Origin: Trinickia acidisoli
Lineage (GTDB): Bacteria > Pseudomonadota > Gammaproteobacteria > Burkholderiales > Burkholderiaceae
Direction: 5' to 3'
DNA length: 64,000 nt
Assembly: GCF_017315725.1 (NCBI RefSeq)
Contig: NZ_JAFLRG010000001.1
Coordinates: 124,001-188,000, forward strand
Under the pieces are notes generated by a model. That model searched no databases, was not told the DNA's origin, and was given only the letters and a program-made list of their open reading frames with translations. Shown here piece after piece: positions 1 to 8,431 of this stretch; the first letter of the stretch is position 1, and each line of letters starts with the position of its first letter. The position numbers and the translations under genes were made by a program.

Positions 1-186
1 CGGGCGGGCTCGACGGTGCGTGCATGAGTGAATCTCAGTCGATTGACAGGGTATAGCGCGCAGCGCGCGGGCGCACGGCGGCGAGTAGACAGTGTGCCAG
101 CCGGCCTGCGCATCGCATTGCTCGAACAGCGCGCGAATCCGGCCTCAATTTGTGCCGTGCGGTGTGCCGCACGATGCGCGGCGCAG

Positions 187-216
187 GAAAAAAATAAAGC
201 CGCGTTGCCGCGGCTT
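187..216 (-). terminator. Intrinsic terminator of the fliD-fliT transcript
   Basis: A perfect 8-bp stem, AAGCCGCG / CGCGGCTT (197-204 and 209-216) with a TTGC loop, is followed on the minus strand by a T-rich run (TTTATTTTTTTT). It lies about 140 bases downstream of the fliT stop codon, in the right orientation to end a minus-strand transcript. The rest of 1-353 shows no gene. Confidence 0.8.
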
Positions 217-353
217 CGAGTGTGACGCACCGCTCTCGCATCGAGCGGTTGTTCTTCGTATCTTGTTCCGCGACTGCATGCCGCCGAAGGCGGTGCGCCT
301 CCTTATGCAAGGCGCGGCGCGCCCGACTGCCTCCGCGGCGTTCCGGCCGGGCG

Positions 354-653
354 TTATCGCAATTGCCCCGCCGTCTGATATTGGCGCGCGGCCGACACGC
401 GCCGCTGCGCTTCGCTAAAGCGCGCCGAGATCGCGTCGCGCGCGGCGGACGCCTTCTGCATGATCGTTGCGTTCATGTCCCGAATTTCGTGGATCATGAC
501 GAGCGCTTCATCGGTCTGCTCCGCGGTCAGCGACATGATGAGCGGCGAACGTTCCTCGGCAAGATCGGCCGCGAAGCCGAAGTCGCCGGCGTCGAGCGCC
601 GCGACGAGCGTGCGCGTCAATTCGTAGGCGCGCGAGAGCGATTCGTTCTGCAT
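354..653 (-). CDS. fliT: Flagellar protein FliT (FliD chaperone family)
   Basis: A 99-residue, mostly helical, charged protein encoded 27 bases downstream of fliD. FliT proteins are small cytoplasmic export chaperones for the filament cap protein FliD, and in enterics they also restrain FlhDC. The size (about 100-120 residues in the family), the all-helix composition and the position directly behind fliD support the call. Sequence similarity among FliT proteins is low, so the position carries much of the weight. A second FliT-like gene follows fliS at 63401-63730; which of the two serves FliD cannot be told from sequence, but this one is co-transcribed with fliD. Confidence 0.75.
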   Translation of the reverse strand: MQNESLSRAYELTRTLVAALDAGDFGFAADLAEERSPLIMSLTAEQTDEALVMIHEIRDMNATIMQKASAARDAISARFSEAQRRVSAARQYQTAGQLR

Positions 654-680
654 GGTTGCGAACTCCTGGCGGAGGTTGCG

Positions 681-2105
681 TTACGACTTGTTTATCGTGC
701 CGGCGGAGCCGTCGCCCCCGAACAATTGATTCAAATACGACGTGTTGCTTTGTGTCTCGGCCATGAGCGAGTCGAGCGCGGTGAACTCCGTCTGATACTG
801 CGTCGTCAACGTGGCCGCGTAAGCCGACAGCGTGCTGTTCGCCTCGCCTTGGTTCGTGATATCGGTATTGATCGACGATTCGCGCTGCGCGATCTGGCCC
901 GTGACCGGCGCGATGAACGTATTGATCAGCGAGTTCAACTGCTCGCCGATGCCGTTCGTTGCGTTGAACACCGACGACACCGTGCTCGGCGACGACGCGA
1001 GCGTCGCTTGCAGCGTCGCGGACGTGAACGTCAGCGTTCCCGTATCGGTCAAGTTGACGCCGATTTGCGCCAGCGTGAGCGTCTGCCCGCCCACGGTGAT
1101 GCCGCCCGAGACGATCGACGCAATGCCGTTGACCGCCGAGTCGAGCATCGAATCGCCGAGCAGGGGGCCGGCCGTCGCAGTGCTCGAGCTGTAGGAGGCG
1201 AGCGACTGGGTGGTCGAGATCCACGAGTTGTACGCGCTGACGAAGCTCTGTACGTCGTTGGTGATGGCCGACGTGTTGGTTGCCACCGACAGCGTCTGCG
1301 ACGTGCCGACCGAAGCCGAGGAAAGGCTCAGCGTGACGCCGGTCAATGCGTTCGTGACGTTGTTGCTGGCGCTGTCGACCGGTTCGCCGCTGATCGTCAG
1401 CTTGGCGTCCTGGCCGGCCGTCTCTTGCGTGAAGTTGGCCGTGGCCATGCCCGAGTCGACGGTCGGGTCGGCCGTGACCGAAATGTCGTTGGCCGCGCCG
1501 GTTTGGGTCGACGTGAGCACGAGATGCTGCCCGTCCGTCCCCGTCACGACGGCGGCCGTCACGCCGGGGTTGTTCGATGCGCTGTTGATCGCACTCGCGA
1601 TGCCGGACAGCGTGTTGTTCGACGAGTTCAACGCGATCGTCATCGTACTGCTGCCGATCGTGATGTTCAGGTTGCCGGTGCCGAGCGTCGCGTTGGTCGC
1701 ATAGGCCTTCGACGAAATCTGGTTGGCCGTGGCGATTTGCTGCACGGCCACCGTGTACGAGCCTGCCGCGGCGTCGGACGTGGTCGTGGCCGTGATGCCG
1801 CTGCCGCTCATCGTGGCAGACAGCGCGGTGAAGGCGCTACCGTCATCCAGGCCGGCCAGCGACGATTGCAGCGAGGAAAGCGATGAATTCACCTGGCCGA
1901 GTGCGGACAGCGTGGTGTTGTCGCTCGAGATCGCGTTGTCGATCGTCTGCTGCTGCCCCGCGGTGCTTGCGGTCACGAGTGCCGAGACGAGTGAAGTCAC
2001 ATCGAGCGTCGAGCCGGTCGCGCCGCTCAAGATTGATTGCGCTGCTTCTTGCAGAACGCTGTTGGCGCTCGCGATGGCGCTGCTCGCTGAAGTTACGGTA
2101 CTCAT
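681..2105 (-). CDS. fliD: Flagellar filament cap protein FliD (HAP2)
   Basis: A 474-residue protein, typical length for FliD. FliD forms the cap at the tip of the growing filament and helps flagellin fold into place. It has the usual helical N-terminus (residues 1-100, with a conserved 'LDVTSLVSALV' segment near 35-45), a variable Ser/Thr-rich middle, and a C-terminal helical region (about 390-474) with the 'YQTEFTALDSLMAETQSNTSYLNQLF' type ending seen in FliD proteins. No cysteine is present, as usual for exported axial proteins. It follows fliC on the same strand after a 213-base spacer containing two hairpins, and precedes fliT. Confidence 0.95.
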   Translation of the reverse strand: MSTVTSASSAIASANSVLQEAAQSILSGATGSTLDVTSLVSALVTASTAGQQQTIDNAISSDNTTLSALGQVNSSLSSLQSSLAGLDDGSAFTALSATMSGSGITATTTSDAAAGSYTVAVQQIATANQISSKAYATNATLGTGNLNITIGSSTMTIALNSSNNTLSGIASAINSASNNPGVTAAVVTGTDGQHLVLTSTQTGAANDISVTADPTVDSGMATANFTQETAGQDAKLTISGEPVDSASNNVTNALTGVTLSLSSASVGTSQTLSVATNTSAITNDVQSFVSAYNSWISTTQSLASYSSSTATAGPLLGDSMLDSAVNGIASIVSGGITVGGQTLTLAQIGVNLTDTGTLTFTSATLQATLASSPSTVSSVFNATNGIGEQLNSLINTFIAPVTGQIAQRESSINTDITNQGEANSTLSAYAATLTTQYQTEFTALDSLMAETQSNTSYLNQLFGGDGSAGTINKS

Positions 2106-2191
2106 GCCAGGCTCCGTGCGTTGCCGCGGGATCGGGATTCCAAGTTGGGCCGTGCGTCGAAAAAAACAGCGGCCGGTCTATCAATGCACAA

Positions 2192-2273
2192 CGGGAGGTA
2201 TCCCTCCCGATCGAGCTTTCGACTCTTTTTGCCGGCAACGCCGGACGCAGTGCGACGCGTCTGGCGTTGCCGG
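2192..2273 (-). other. Two inverted repeats between fliC and fliD
   Basis: Downstream of the fliC stop is an 11-bp inverted repeat, CCGGCAACGCC / GGCGTTGCCGG (2232-2242 and 2263-2273), whose loop contains a further GACGC/GCGTC stem. Closer to fliD is CGGGAGG-TATC-CCTCCCG (2192-2209). Neither is followed directly by a T-run on the minus strand, so they look more like attenuating or mRNA-stabilising hairpins that could keep flagellin mRNA abundant relative to fliD than like standard terminators. That role is inference. Confidence 0.5.
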
Positions 2274-2318
2274 GCGCGCGGCGAGCCCTCGTTGCGGCCC
2301 GCGGCGCGAAGCTTACGC

Positions 2319-3137
2319 TTATTGCAGGAGCTTGAGCACGTTTTGCGGCAGCGAGTTCGCTTGCGCGAGCACCGAGATACCGGCTTGTTGCAGCACTTGC
2401 GCCTTCGACAGGTTGGCCGTTTCTTGCGCGTAGTCGGCGTCCACGAGTTGCGACTGGGCGGACGACAGGTTCGTCGATTCCGTTTGCGTGTCGGAGATGG
2501 CCGACGTGAACGTGTTCTGCGTTGCACCGAGCGTTGCTTGGAACGTGTTCACTTGCGTCAGCGCTGCTTGGATCGCCGTCATCGCGTTTTGCGCGCCCGA
2601 CGTCGTCGAGATGTCGATGCCGCTGATGCCAAGGCCCGTCGTCGTCCACGACGTCGTACCGAAGTTCGCCGTGATCGTTTGGTTGGCCGATGCGCCGATC
2701 TGGAAGTTCACGCTGCCCAGGCCGCCGAGCACGGTTTGGTTGTTGAACGTCGTTTGCGATTCAACGCGGTTGATTTCCGTCAGACGCGTGTTCACTTCAG
2801 TCTGCAGGTCGGCCTGCGCTGCCGAGCCGAGCGAGCCGTCGCCCGATTCCACGGCGAGCTGATAAATACGTTGCAGGTTCGAGACGGTCGACGAGATCGC
2901 GCCCGAAGCGGTTTGCACCATCGAGATACCGTCGTTCGCGTTTTGCTCGCCTTGGTTCAGCGCGTTGATCGACGCCGTTTGCAGCGTCGAGATCGCCATA
3001 CCTGCAGCATCGTCGGCCGCGGTGTTGATGCGCTTGCCCGAGGACAGGCGGGTGATGGCTTGCGACAGCGCGGAGCCCGAACTATTCAGGTTCGTTTGCG
3101 TTTCGAGCGACAGAATATTTGTGTTGATGTCTAACAT
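2319..3137 (-). CDS. fliC: Flagellin FliC
   Basis: A 272-residue flagellin, the filament subunit. The conserved D0/D1 ends are clear: the N-terminus has 'SQAITRLSSGKRINTAADD' at about 27-45, and the C-terminus has 'SKAQVLQQAGISVLAQANS' followed by LPQNVLKLLQ. The central variable part is very short, so the protein lacks large D2/D3 domains, as in many Burkholderiaceae flagellins. The start ATG is preceded by a good ribosome binding site (GAGGAAG, 5 bases upstream). A sigma-28-like promoter lies about 95 bases upstream. The adjacent cap gene fliD is on the same strand. Confidence 0.97.
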   Translation of the reverse strand: MLDINTNILSLETQTNLNSSGSALSQAITRLSSGKRINTAADDAAGMAISTLQTASINALNQGEQNANDGISMVQTASGAISSTVSNLQRIYQLAVESGDGSLGSAAQADLQTEVNTRLTEINRVESQTTFNNQTVLGGLGSVNFQIGASANQTITANFGTTSWTTTGLGISGIDISTTSGAQNAMTAIQAALTQVNTFQATLGATQNTFTSAISDTQTESTNLSSAQSQLVDADYAQETANLSKAQVLQQAGISVLAQANSLPQNVLKLLQ

Positions 3138-3229
3138 TTTGCTTCCTCGTTTGGAATACGGTCCAGGGACTAGGCTGGTTCGGGGTTCGGCGTCGCGCTT
3201 TCGCGAATGGCGCTGCCCGCCTGTCCTGG

Positions 3230-3257
3230 TTGTCGGCGAGGTCGAGAAAAAACTTTA
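3230..3257 (-). promoter_or_regulatory. Sigma-28 (FliA) type promoter of fliC
   Basis: Read on the minus strand, a perfect -35 element TAAAGTTT (3257-3250) is followed after 12 bases by GCCGACAA (3237-3230), 7 of 8 matches to the GCCGATAA consensus. The spacer is 12 rather than the usual 11 bases, as in the fliS promoter here. It points at fliC, the classic FliA-dependent late gene. Confidence 0.75.
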
Positions 3258-3560
3258 GGGACCGACCGACGAATTCATGCGCCCGGACGTCGATGTTCAC
3301 CTGAAAGTCAAGCTGGATAAAGGTTGCAAGGAAACTAAACGTTTGCGAAGCGGGGCTGAAAATCGTGCGGCGAAGCAAGGCTGTCAATCGTGGCCGCGAA
3401 CAAATGGTGGTGCGCTGCACGTTTTTCTGCTACCATCGCGGGTCGAATTGAGATCGCTGCCGTTTTCATTTGAGATCTGCCGCCCTTTCGCTGCCTCGGC
3501 TAGGACTTATAGGACTATAGGTCGTGCCGCAGTGGGCTCGCGGTGCTTCGCGAGTGGGTA

Positions 3561-3720
3561 TTGGCAAGGGCTGGCAAGGGCTGGCAAGGGCTGGCAAGGG
3601 CTGGCAAGGGCTGGCAAGGGCTGGCAAGGGCTGGCAAGGGCTGGCAAGGGCTGGCAAGGGCTGGCAAGGGCTGGCAAGGGCTGGCAAGGGCTGGCAAGGG
3701 CTGGCAGGCATTGGCAAGCT
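3561..3720. repeat. 10-bp tandem repeat, CTGGCAAGGG, about 16 units
   Basis: Thirteen perfect copies of CTGGCAAGGG run from 3571 to 3700, flanked by one variant unit on the left (TTGGCAAGGG) and two on the right (CTGGCAGGCA, TTGGCAAGCT). The unit has no stop codon in any frame, so long open frames on both strands across it are artefacts. It lies in the intergenic space between the divergent fliC and rpsU genes. The rest of this 780-base gap (3138-3918) holds the fliC promoter and presumably that of rpsU; nothing else is recognisable. Confidence 0.98.
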
Positions 3721-3918
3721 CTCCGGTAGCCAAACGCGGCGTCGGCAAGGTATGTCGATCGGCGTGCGCGGTGAACGCTCCGCTCTCTCTTTTCAGGCCT
3801 GTCCGGCTGTATCAACGCCCGCGCTGCTAAAGCGGTAAAGCAGCGTGGCGGCGAAGTCCATCGGACTGGCGCGTGCGCGAAAGCGCGCTACGCATTTGAA
3901 CGTAACTTTGGGAATTTC

Positions 3919-4131
3919 ATGACGACCATTCTTCTGAAGGAAAACGAGCCGTTCGAAGTGGCGATCCGCCGCTTTCGTCGCGCCATCGAAAAGAACGGCC
4001 TGATCGCCGAGCTGCGCGAGCGTCAGTCCTATGAAAAGCCGACGGCCGTGCGCAAGCGCAAGAAGGCCGCTGCGGTCAAGCGCCTGCACAAGCGTCTGCG
4101 CAGCCAAATGCTGCCGAAGAAGCTGCACTAA
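3919..4131 (+). CDS. rpsU: 30S ribosomal protein S21
   Basis: A 70-residue, strongly basic protein matching bacterial S21 from end to end: '[18 protein letters not shown]' near the start, the [16 protein letters not shown] basic stretch, and an [16 protein letters not shown] tail. S21 is a small-subunit protein needed for initiation on natural mRNAs. The ATG start gives the family's normal length (70-71). A strong intrinsic terminator follows 46 bases after the stop codon. Confidence 0.97.
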   Translation: MTTILLKENEPFEVAIRRFRRAIEKNGLIAELRERQSYEKPTAVRKRKKAAAVKRLHKRLRSQMLPKKLH

Positions 4132-4177
4132 GTCGTGCCGCGCTGTCCTTGGCGACAGCGAAGCGAAGACGGACGAG

Positions 4178-4220
4178 CGGCGGTGGGCTTCGAAAGAAGC
4201 CGCACCGCCGTTTGCTTTGG
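4178..4220 (+). terminator. Intrinsic terminator of rpsU
   Basis: A long stem, CGGCGGTG+GGCTTC (4178-4191) pairing with GAAGCC (4196-4201) and CACCGCCG (4203-4210), has a GAAA tetraloop and one bulged G. It is followed by TTTGCTTT. The position just after rpsU and the stable tetraloop support termination. Confidence 0.8.
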
Positions 4221-4352
4221 TGCGCGTGGATGCATTGGATGCGCGCTCACGCGCGCGGTCAGCGCATGCCGCTGCCTCTACGTGCCCTCGGTCTCTGCGT
4301 ACCCGTCTTTGCGTACCCTTTACGCTTTACGCGCCTGTGTGCCTCTCGTGCT

Positions 4353-4781
4353 TCAGGCCGCGTGTTTTTCGAGCTGCGCGGCCGATAGGTCGAATTGCCG
4401 CGCGATCGATGCGAGCCGCTCGCTCCATTCCCATACGCCGAATGCGTCGTGCACGTTCTGCAGGCAACTGAGCAGATTCACCGTGGTCGGATCGTAGATG
4501 TTCACGCGCGCCTTCAGCAGCGCTTTCTTCAGCGCGGCGACGCCGGCATCCATGTAGGCTGGAACGGCGGTGGCCGGCTTGTCGACGTAGCGGACGGGCA
4601 CGCCTTCCATCGCGCTCATGTAGTCGCGCGGATGAATGAGGCGGCCGATGGGGCACCCTCCGCGAAAGCCGTGATAGGCGCCGCCGCCGCGCGGCAGCAG
4701 CGCCGCTTGCCGCTGCGAGAAAAGGTGATCGACGGCGTGATCGAACAGTTCCTGATGCGTCAGGAAGTGCAAGGTTTTCAT
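4353..4781 (-). CDS. Conserved-looking hypothetical protein
   Basis: A 142-residue soluble protein that I do not recognise by family. It starts 'MKTLHFLTHQELFDHAVDHL', has a Gly/Pro/Arg-rich segment (residues about 30-50, with 'GAYHGFRGGCPIGRLIHPRDY'-like composition), and ends in predicted helices. Codon use is typical of the neighbourhood (strong G/C at third positions in this frame), and no other frame here makes a better protein. It lies downstream of tag on the same strand, 146 bases away, and could be co-transcribed. No membrane segment or signal peptide is visible. Confidence 0.7.
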   Translation of the reverse strand: MKTLHFLTHQELFDHAVDHLFSQRQAALLPRGGGAYHGFRGGCPIGRLIHPRDYMSAMEGVPVRYVDKPATAVPAYMDAGVAALKKALLKARVNIYDPTTVNLLSCLQNVHDAFGVWEWSERLASIARQFDLSAAQLEKHAA

Positions 4782-4927
4782 GATCTTGATCGGCTGCGCG
4801 GGGCAGCGCTTATGTCGTTGCTCGTGAGTGCTTTAACGGCCGCGGTGGGCAAAGTTACAGCGTTTTGGGGATATTCCTCACGAGGCGCGTTGCGATCAAG
4901 CATTTTTTGCCGAGCGTTGCGTACGCG

Positions 4928-5527
4928 TCACGGACGAGAGCGTGCGCGAGGCCGCTTGGCGAGCGCGGCGCAGCGCTCGCGCGACGCGCAGTTCGTTTGA
5001 TGATCGTTGACCATGCCGACGGCTTGCATGAACGCGTAGCAGATCGTCGAGCCGACGAATTTGCAGCCATAGCCTTTCAGCGCTTTGCTCAGCGCATCCG
5101 AGGCCGGCGTGGACGCTGGGGCGTGCTCTTTGTAGAGCGCCCAATCGTTTTGCACGGGCTCGCCGCCGACGAACGACCAAACGAAATTGGCCAGGGAGCC
5201 GTGTTCGGCGCGAATGCGCAAGACGGCGTGCGCATTGACGACGGCCGATTCGATCTTGGCGCGATTACGGACGATGCCTGCGTCTTGCACTAGGGCATCG
5301 ATCTTCGCCGGCGTGAAGCGTGCGACCGCCTCGACGTCGAAATTCGCAAACGCGCGACGATAGTTCTCTCGCTTGTTGAGAATCGTCGACCACGACAAGC
5401 CCGCCTGCGCGCCTTCGAGCACGAGCATCTCGAACAGATGCCGGTCGTCGTGCGAGGGCACGCCCCATTCGGTGTCGTGGTAATGCTCGTCGGCCGGGGT
5501 TCTCACCCAGTTGCAGCGTTCGGTCAT
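4928..5527 (-). CDS. tag: DNA-3-methyladenine glycosylase I
   Basis: A 199-residue protein collinear with E. coli Tag, which removes 3-methyladenine from alkylated DNA in base excision repair. Key residues are present: the zinc ligands Cys5 and His17 near the N-terminus and the His/Cys pair in 'VNDHQTNC' near residue 175, plus Glu38 and Trp46 of the base-binding pocket in 'LEGAQAGLSW'. The signature 'KFVGSTICYAFMQAVG' is also present. Length agrees with the family (about 187-200). It is divergent from the sugar-kinase gene downstream in coordinate order. Confidence 0.95.
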   Translation of the reverse strand: MTERCNWVRTPADEHYHDTEWGVPSHDDRHLFEMLVLEGAQAGLSWSTILNKRENYRRAFANFDVEAVARFTPAKIDALVQDAGIVRNRAKIESAVVNAHAVLRIRAEHGSLANFVWSFVGGEPVQNDWALYKEHAPASTPASDALSKALKGYGCKFVGSTICYAFMQAVGMVNDHQTNCASRERCAALAKRPRARSRP

Positions 5528-5764
5528 GGATGCCTCTCGTGGCCCGGCGCGCGAGGCTCGGGCCGTTCAATATCGGTTCGTCGCGGCGCCGGCGCTCGTC
5601 GTTGTTCTTGATGACCGGTGCCGGATTCGATTGCTCGCAAGCATAGCGCAGCGGCGGCGAAGGGCAACTCGGCCGTTCGGCCAATTGGCGTCGCCGCGCG
5701 AAGCCGGTAATCTTTCGGGCGTTCACACTGTTAGCGAGGCGGCGCGGTGCCGCGGGTGGCAAGT

Positions 5765-6646
5765 ATGGAAGCAACGTTTTTTTTGATGGGTGTCGACGGC
5801 GGCGGAACGGGCACGCGCGTGGTGCTGGCCGACGCGCACGGCGTCGAGCTCGCGCAGGCCGAGGGCGGGGGCTCGGGCCTCGCGCTTGGTGTGGCGCGCG
5901 CCTGGCAAGCGATCGAAGCGGCATGCGCGCAGGCGTTCGCGGCCGCCGGGCTGCAGCTCGATTGGGCGCGCTGTGCACTTGGCTGCGGGTTGGCCGGGGT
6001 CAACAATCGCGACTGGTTGGCTGACTTCGTCGCGCGCGCACCGAAGCTCGCGGCGCTCGATGTCCAAAGCGACGCCTACACGACGCTGCTCGGCGCGCAT
6101 GGCGGCGAGGCCGGCGTGATCGTGGCGGTCGGCACGGGCAGTATCGCGGCGGTGCTCGATCGCGACGGAGCTTGCCGTATCGCGGGCGGCTACGGATTTC
6201 CGTCGGGCGACGAAGCGAGCGGGGCGTGGCTGGGTTTGCGTGCCGTCGTCCACGTCCAGCAAGCGCTCGACGGCCGCGCGCGCCCCGACGCGTTTTCCGA
6301 CGCGCTGCTCGCTCGCATGAGCGTGTGCGACCGCGACGCGCTGGTCGTGTGGCTCTGCGAAGCGAATCAAACCGCTTACGCCGGGCTTGCGCCCGTCGTA
6401 CTCGCGCATCGCGATCATCCCGTGGCGGCGGCGCTCCTCGCTCAAGCCGGAGCCGACATCGCCCAGCTCGTCGATGCGCTCGATTCGAGCGCGCGGCTGC
6501 CCATCGCCCTGTGCGGCGGGTTGGCCGCGCCGCTCGCGGAGTACGTGCCGGCGTCGCACCGCACGCGGCTGCGGCCGCCGCTGGCCGACTCCGCGCACGG
6601 CGCGCTCGAACTGGCGCGGCGTGCGCTGGCGCGCACGAAACCCTAG
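5765..6646 (+). CDS. BadF/BadG-type ATPase, probable N-acetylglucosamine/glucosamine kinase
   Basis: A 293-residue member of the BadF/BadG/BcrA/BcrD ATPase family (sugar-kinase/Hsp70 actin fold). Visible motifs are the phosphate-1 loop 'MGVDGGGTGTRVVLAD' at about 8-23, 'VAVGTGSIAAVL' near 126-137 (phosphate 2 region) and 'GYGFPSGDEASGAWLG'. Monomeric members of this size are usually GlcNAc or glucosamine kinases, which phosphorylate amino sugars released in cell-wall recycling; the exact substrate is inferred. An upstream GTG at 5747 is possible, but the ATG at 5765 places the phosphate loop at the normal distance from the N-terminus. The HAD phosphatase gene follows on the same strand. Confidence 0.85.
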   Translation: MEATFFLMGVDGGGTGTRVVLADAHGVELAQAEGGGSGLALGVARAWQAIEAACAQAFAAAGLQLDWARCALGCGLAGVNNRDWLADFVARAPKLAALDVQSDAYTTLLGAHGGEAGVIVAVGTGSIAAVLDRDGACRIAGGYGFPSGDEASGAWLGLRAVVHVQQALDGRARPDAFSDALLARMSVCDRDALVVWLCEANQTAYAGLAPVVLAHRDHPVAAALLAQAGADIAQLVDALDSSARLPIALCGGLAAPLAEYVPASHRTRLRPPLADSAHGALELARRALARTKP

Positions 6647-6720
6647 GGCAGAGGGCGTGTTCTAGCGCGGTTGCGCGCAGCCTTGGCGGCGCGGCATAAA
6701 ATAGCGTCTGCGCCATCGCC

Positions 6721-6799
6721 CTTCTTTCCCGCTTCTTTCTTGCTTCTTTGTCGCGAGCCGTATCGCACCCTTATCGCACTCTTCTCGCACCCTTATCGC
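6721..6799 (+). repeat. Short direct repeats in the leader of the HAD gene
   Basis: The 15-mer TCGCACCCTTATCGC occurs at 6763-6777 and again at 6785-6799. Just upstream, CTTCTTT recurs three times (6721-6749) in a pyrimidine-rich tract. Together they fill most of the space before the HAD start codon. No known regulatory site is recognised. Confidence 0.7.
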
Positions 6800-6812
6800 C
6801 TTACCGTCCGCC

Positions 6813-7637
6813 ATGTACAAGCTTGTCGCTACCGATCTCGATGGAACGCTGCTGAACAGCGATCATCAGCTAGACCCGTTCACGGTGAAGACGGTGCGCC
6901 GGCTCGCGCAATCGGGCGTGCAATTCGTCATCGCCACGGGCCGCCATTATTGCGACGTCGCCGGCATTCGCGACGTCCTTGGCATTCGGCCATACCTCGT
7001 CACGTCGAATGGCGCCCGCGTGCATGCGCCCGACGACACGATGATCCATGCACGCAATCTATCGAGTGAGGTCGTGCGCCGGCTCGTGCAACCCGAGATC
7101 GTCGGCGCGCACGGCCGCGTTATCGTCAACTTATTCGCCGACGGCGCATGGCTCATCGATCGCGATGCCCCCGAACTGCTCGCGTTTCATCAGGATTCGG
7201 GTTTTTGCTATGAGGTGATCGACATGCATGCGCATGATGGGAGCGAGATCGCGAAAGTGCTTTATATCGGCGAGCCCTCGGATCTCGCGCAAATCGCGGC
7301 GCGCTTGCAGGGCGAATTCGGCGACGCGCTTTATGTCACCTATTCGCTGCCCGATTGTCTCGAAGTCATGACGTCGAACGTTTCGAAAGGACGCGCGCTG
7401 CAATTCGTGCTCGACCGTCTGCAAGTGCATGCCTCGCACTGCGTCGCATTCGGCGACAACATGAACGACATCGATCTGCTCGAGACGGCCGGGCATCCGT
7501 TCATGATGAACAACGCCAATCCGGATTTGATCGCGCGTCTACCGAATGTGCCGCGTATCGGCAATAATTTTGAAGCCGGCGTTGCGCATCATTTGCGCAA
7601 ATTGTTTTCGATTACCGACGAACTCACGGCCTCATAG
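6813..7637 (+). CDS. Cof-type HAD-IIB family phosphatase
   Basis: A 274-residue protein of the haloacid dehalogenase superfamily with a type IIB cap, usually sugar-phosphate or pyridoxal-phosphate phosphatases. Motif I is 'DLDGTLLNSDHQ' with nucleophile Asp8 and acid/base Asp10; motif II is 'FVIATGRHY'; the motif III lysine sits in 'NVSKGRALQFVLD'; motif IV is 'VAFGDNMNDIDLLE'. Length matches Cof/YbiV/YidA proteins (265-280). No strong ribosome binding site precedes the ATG, but it gives the correct N-terminus. The substrate cannot be predicted. It follows the amino-sugar kinase, which may hint at sugar-phosphate metabolism. Confidence 0.93.
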   Translation: MYKLVATDLDGTLLNSDHQLDPFTVKTVRRLAQSGVQFVIATGRHYCDVAGIRDVLGIRPYLVTSNGARVHAPDDTMIHARNLSSEVVRRLVQPEIVGAHGRVIVNLFADGAWLIDRDAPELLAFHQDSGFCYEVIDMHAHDGSEIAKVLYIGEPSDLAQIAARLQGEFGDALYVTYSLPDCLEVMTSNVSKGRALQFVLDRLQVHASHCVAFGDNMNDIDLLETAGHPFMMNNANPDLIARLPNVPRIGNNFEAGVAHHLRKLFSITDELTAS

Positions 7638-7669
7638 GCAAGCTACCGCTTTCTCGTCGGGCCGATGCT

Positions 7670-8431
7670 TCATCGAGAAGCGGGCGCCGGCGCATCGGGC
7701 AACGCCGCGCACGGGCAATCCTTGCTGCGTCCGTCGAGGCCTTCATGGTCGAGGACGAACGTCGCGCGCGGCGCCTGGCCGTGGGCATCCCAATCGAGCT
7801 TGACGACATACATGCTGTCGAAATCGCGGCTGCGCCAATGCGGAACGTCTTGCTTCGCACCGCCGTACCCGTTCATGAGGCTGCGCACGAGCGCTTCGAT
7901 TTCATGATGTTCCCAGGCCGTCACGATCAGCTTGCCGGCATTCGCGGGCTTGACGAGCTCGTGCGCCAGCGCATCGATTTGCGCATATCCGTAGGTCGTG
8001 TCGACGGGCAGGGCGAATTGAATCGCGGTGGGCTCGATCGTCGCTAGCGGACGGACATAGTCGTACGACACGCCGTCGTCCGTCTTACGTACCGACGGAT
8101 TGGGCGCGTAAATCGCATCGGGCTTGCCGAACTTCGCCGCAACGACGGCCGGCAACGCCAACGCGCGGTTCAACCCCTGGCAGTCGAGCTGCCCATCGCC
8201 TTGCGCGGGCTTTTCGCCGTGCCGCACGAAGACGAGCGTTTCGGTTTCAGCCGATGCGTTCCGCGCAACGCCAATGCCGACGAGGCCAACGGCCAGCGCG
8301 ACCCATGCGGCCGCGAACGAAAGCCCCGCCCGTGACCGCGGCGACGAGCGACGACGCGGCAGGGGAGGCCGGCGGCTTTGCCGATCGGCAGGGCTTGCAT
8401 CGGCATTCCGATCGGCATTGCAACGTGTCAT
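7670..8431 (-). CDS. Membrane-anchored histidine phosphatase family protein
   Basis: A 253-residue protein with an Arg-rich N-terminus, one hydrophobic segment (about 38-58) ending in an Ala-rich stretch 'ARNASAE', and then a histidine-phosphatase-like domain beginning 'TLVFVRHGEKPAQG'. The RHG motif supplies the phosphorylated histidine of the branch-1 histidine phosphatase superfamily. A later 'VTAWEHHEIEALV' segment is a candidate for the second catalytic histidine. The hydrophobic segment suggests export or a single anchor with the domain in the periplasm. Substrate unknown. The 5' end is uncertain because the Arg-rich leader is long; an internal start is possible. Confidence 0.75.
   Translation of the reverse strand: MTRCNADRNADASPADRQSRRPPLPRRRSSPRSRAGLSFAAAWVALAVGLVGIGVARNASAETETLVFVRHGEKPAQGDGQLDCQGLNRALALPAVVAAKFGKPDAIYAPNPSVRKTDDGVSYDYVRPLATIEPTAIQFALPVDTTYGYAQIDALAHELVKPANAGKLIVTAWEHHEIEALVRSLMNGYGGAKQDVPHWRSRDFDSMYVVKLDWDAHGQAPRATFVLDHEGLDGRSKDCPCAALPDAPAPASR

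Noticed and set aside
222..1886. 554-codon open frame on the plus strand opposite fliD/fliT
   Set aside because: It is antisense to clear flagellar genes, is Arg-rich as expected from GC-rich shadow frames, and matches no known family.
2160..2180. Intrinsic terminator before fliD formed by CGGCCG and a T-run on the minus strand
   Set aside because: The stem is a very short palindrome with no loop, and it would terminate upstream of the fliD start, not after a gene.
3561..3720. Possible CRISPR array
   Set aside because: The units are 10 bp and directly abut each other, without spacers; no cas genes are nearby.
3466..3838. Several open frames on both strands encoding repeated GKGWQGLARA or ASPCQPLPAL peptides
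   Set aside because: They are produced only because the 10-bp tandem unit has no stop codon in any frame; codon bias and start contexts do not support a gene.
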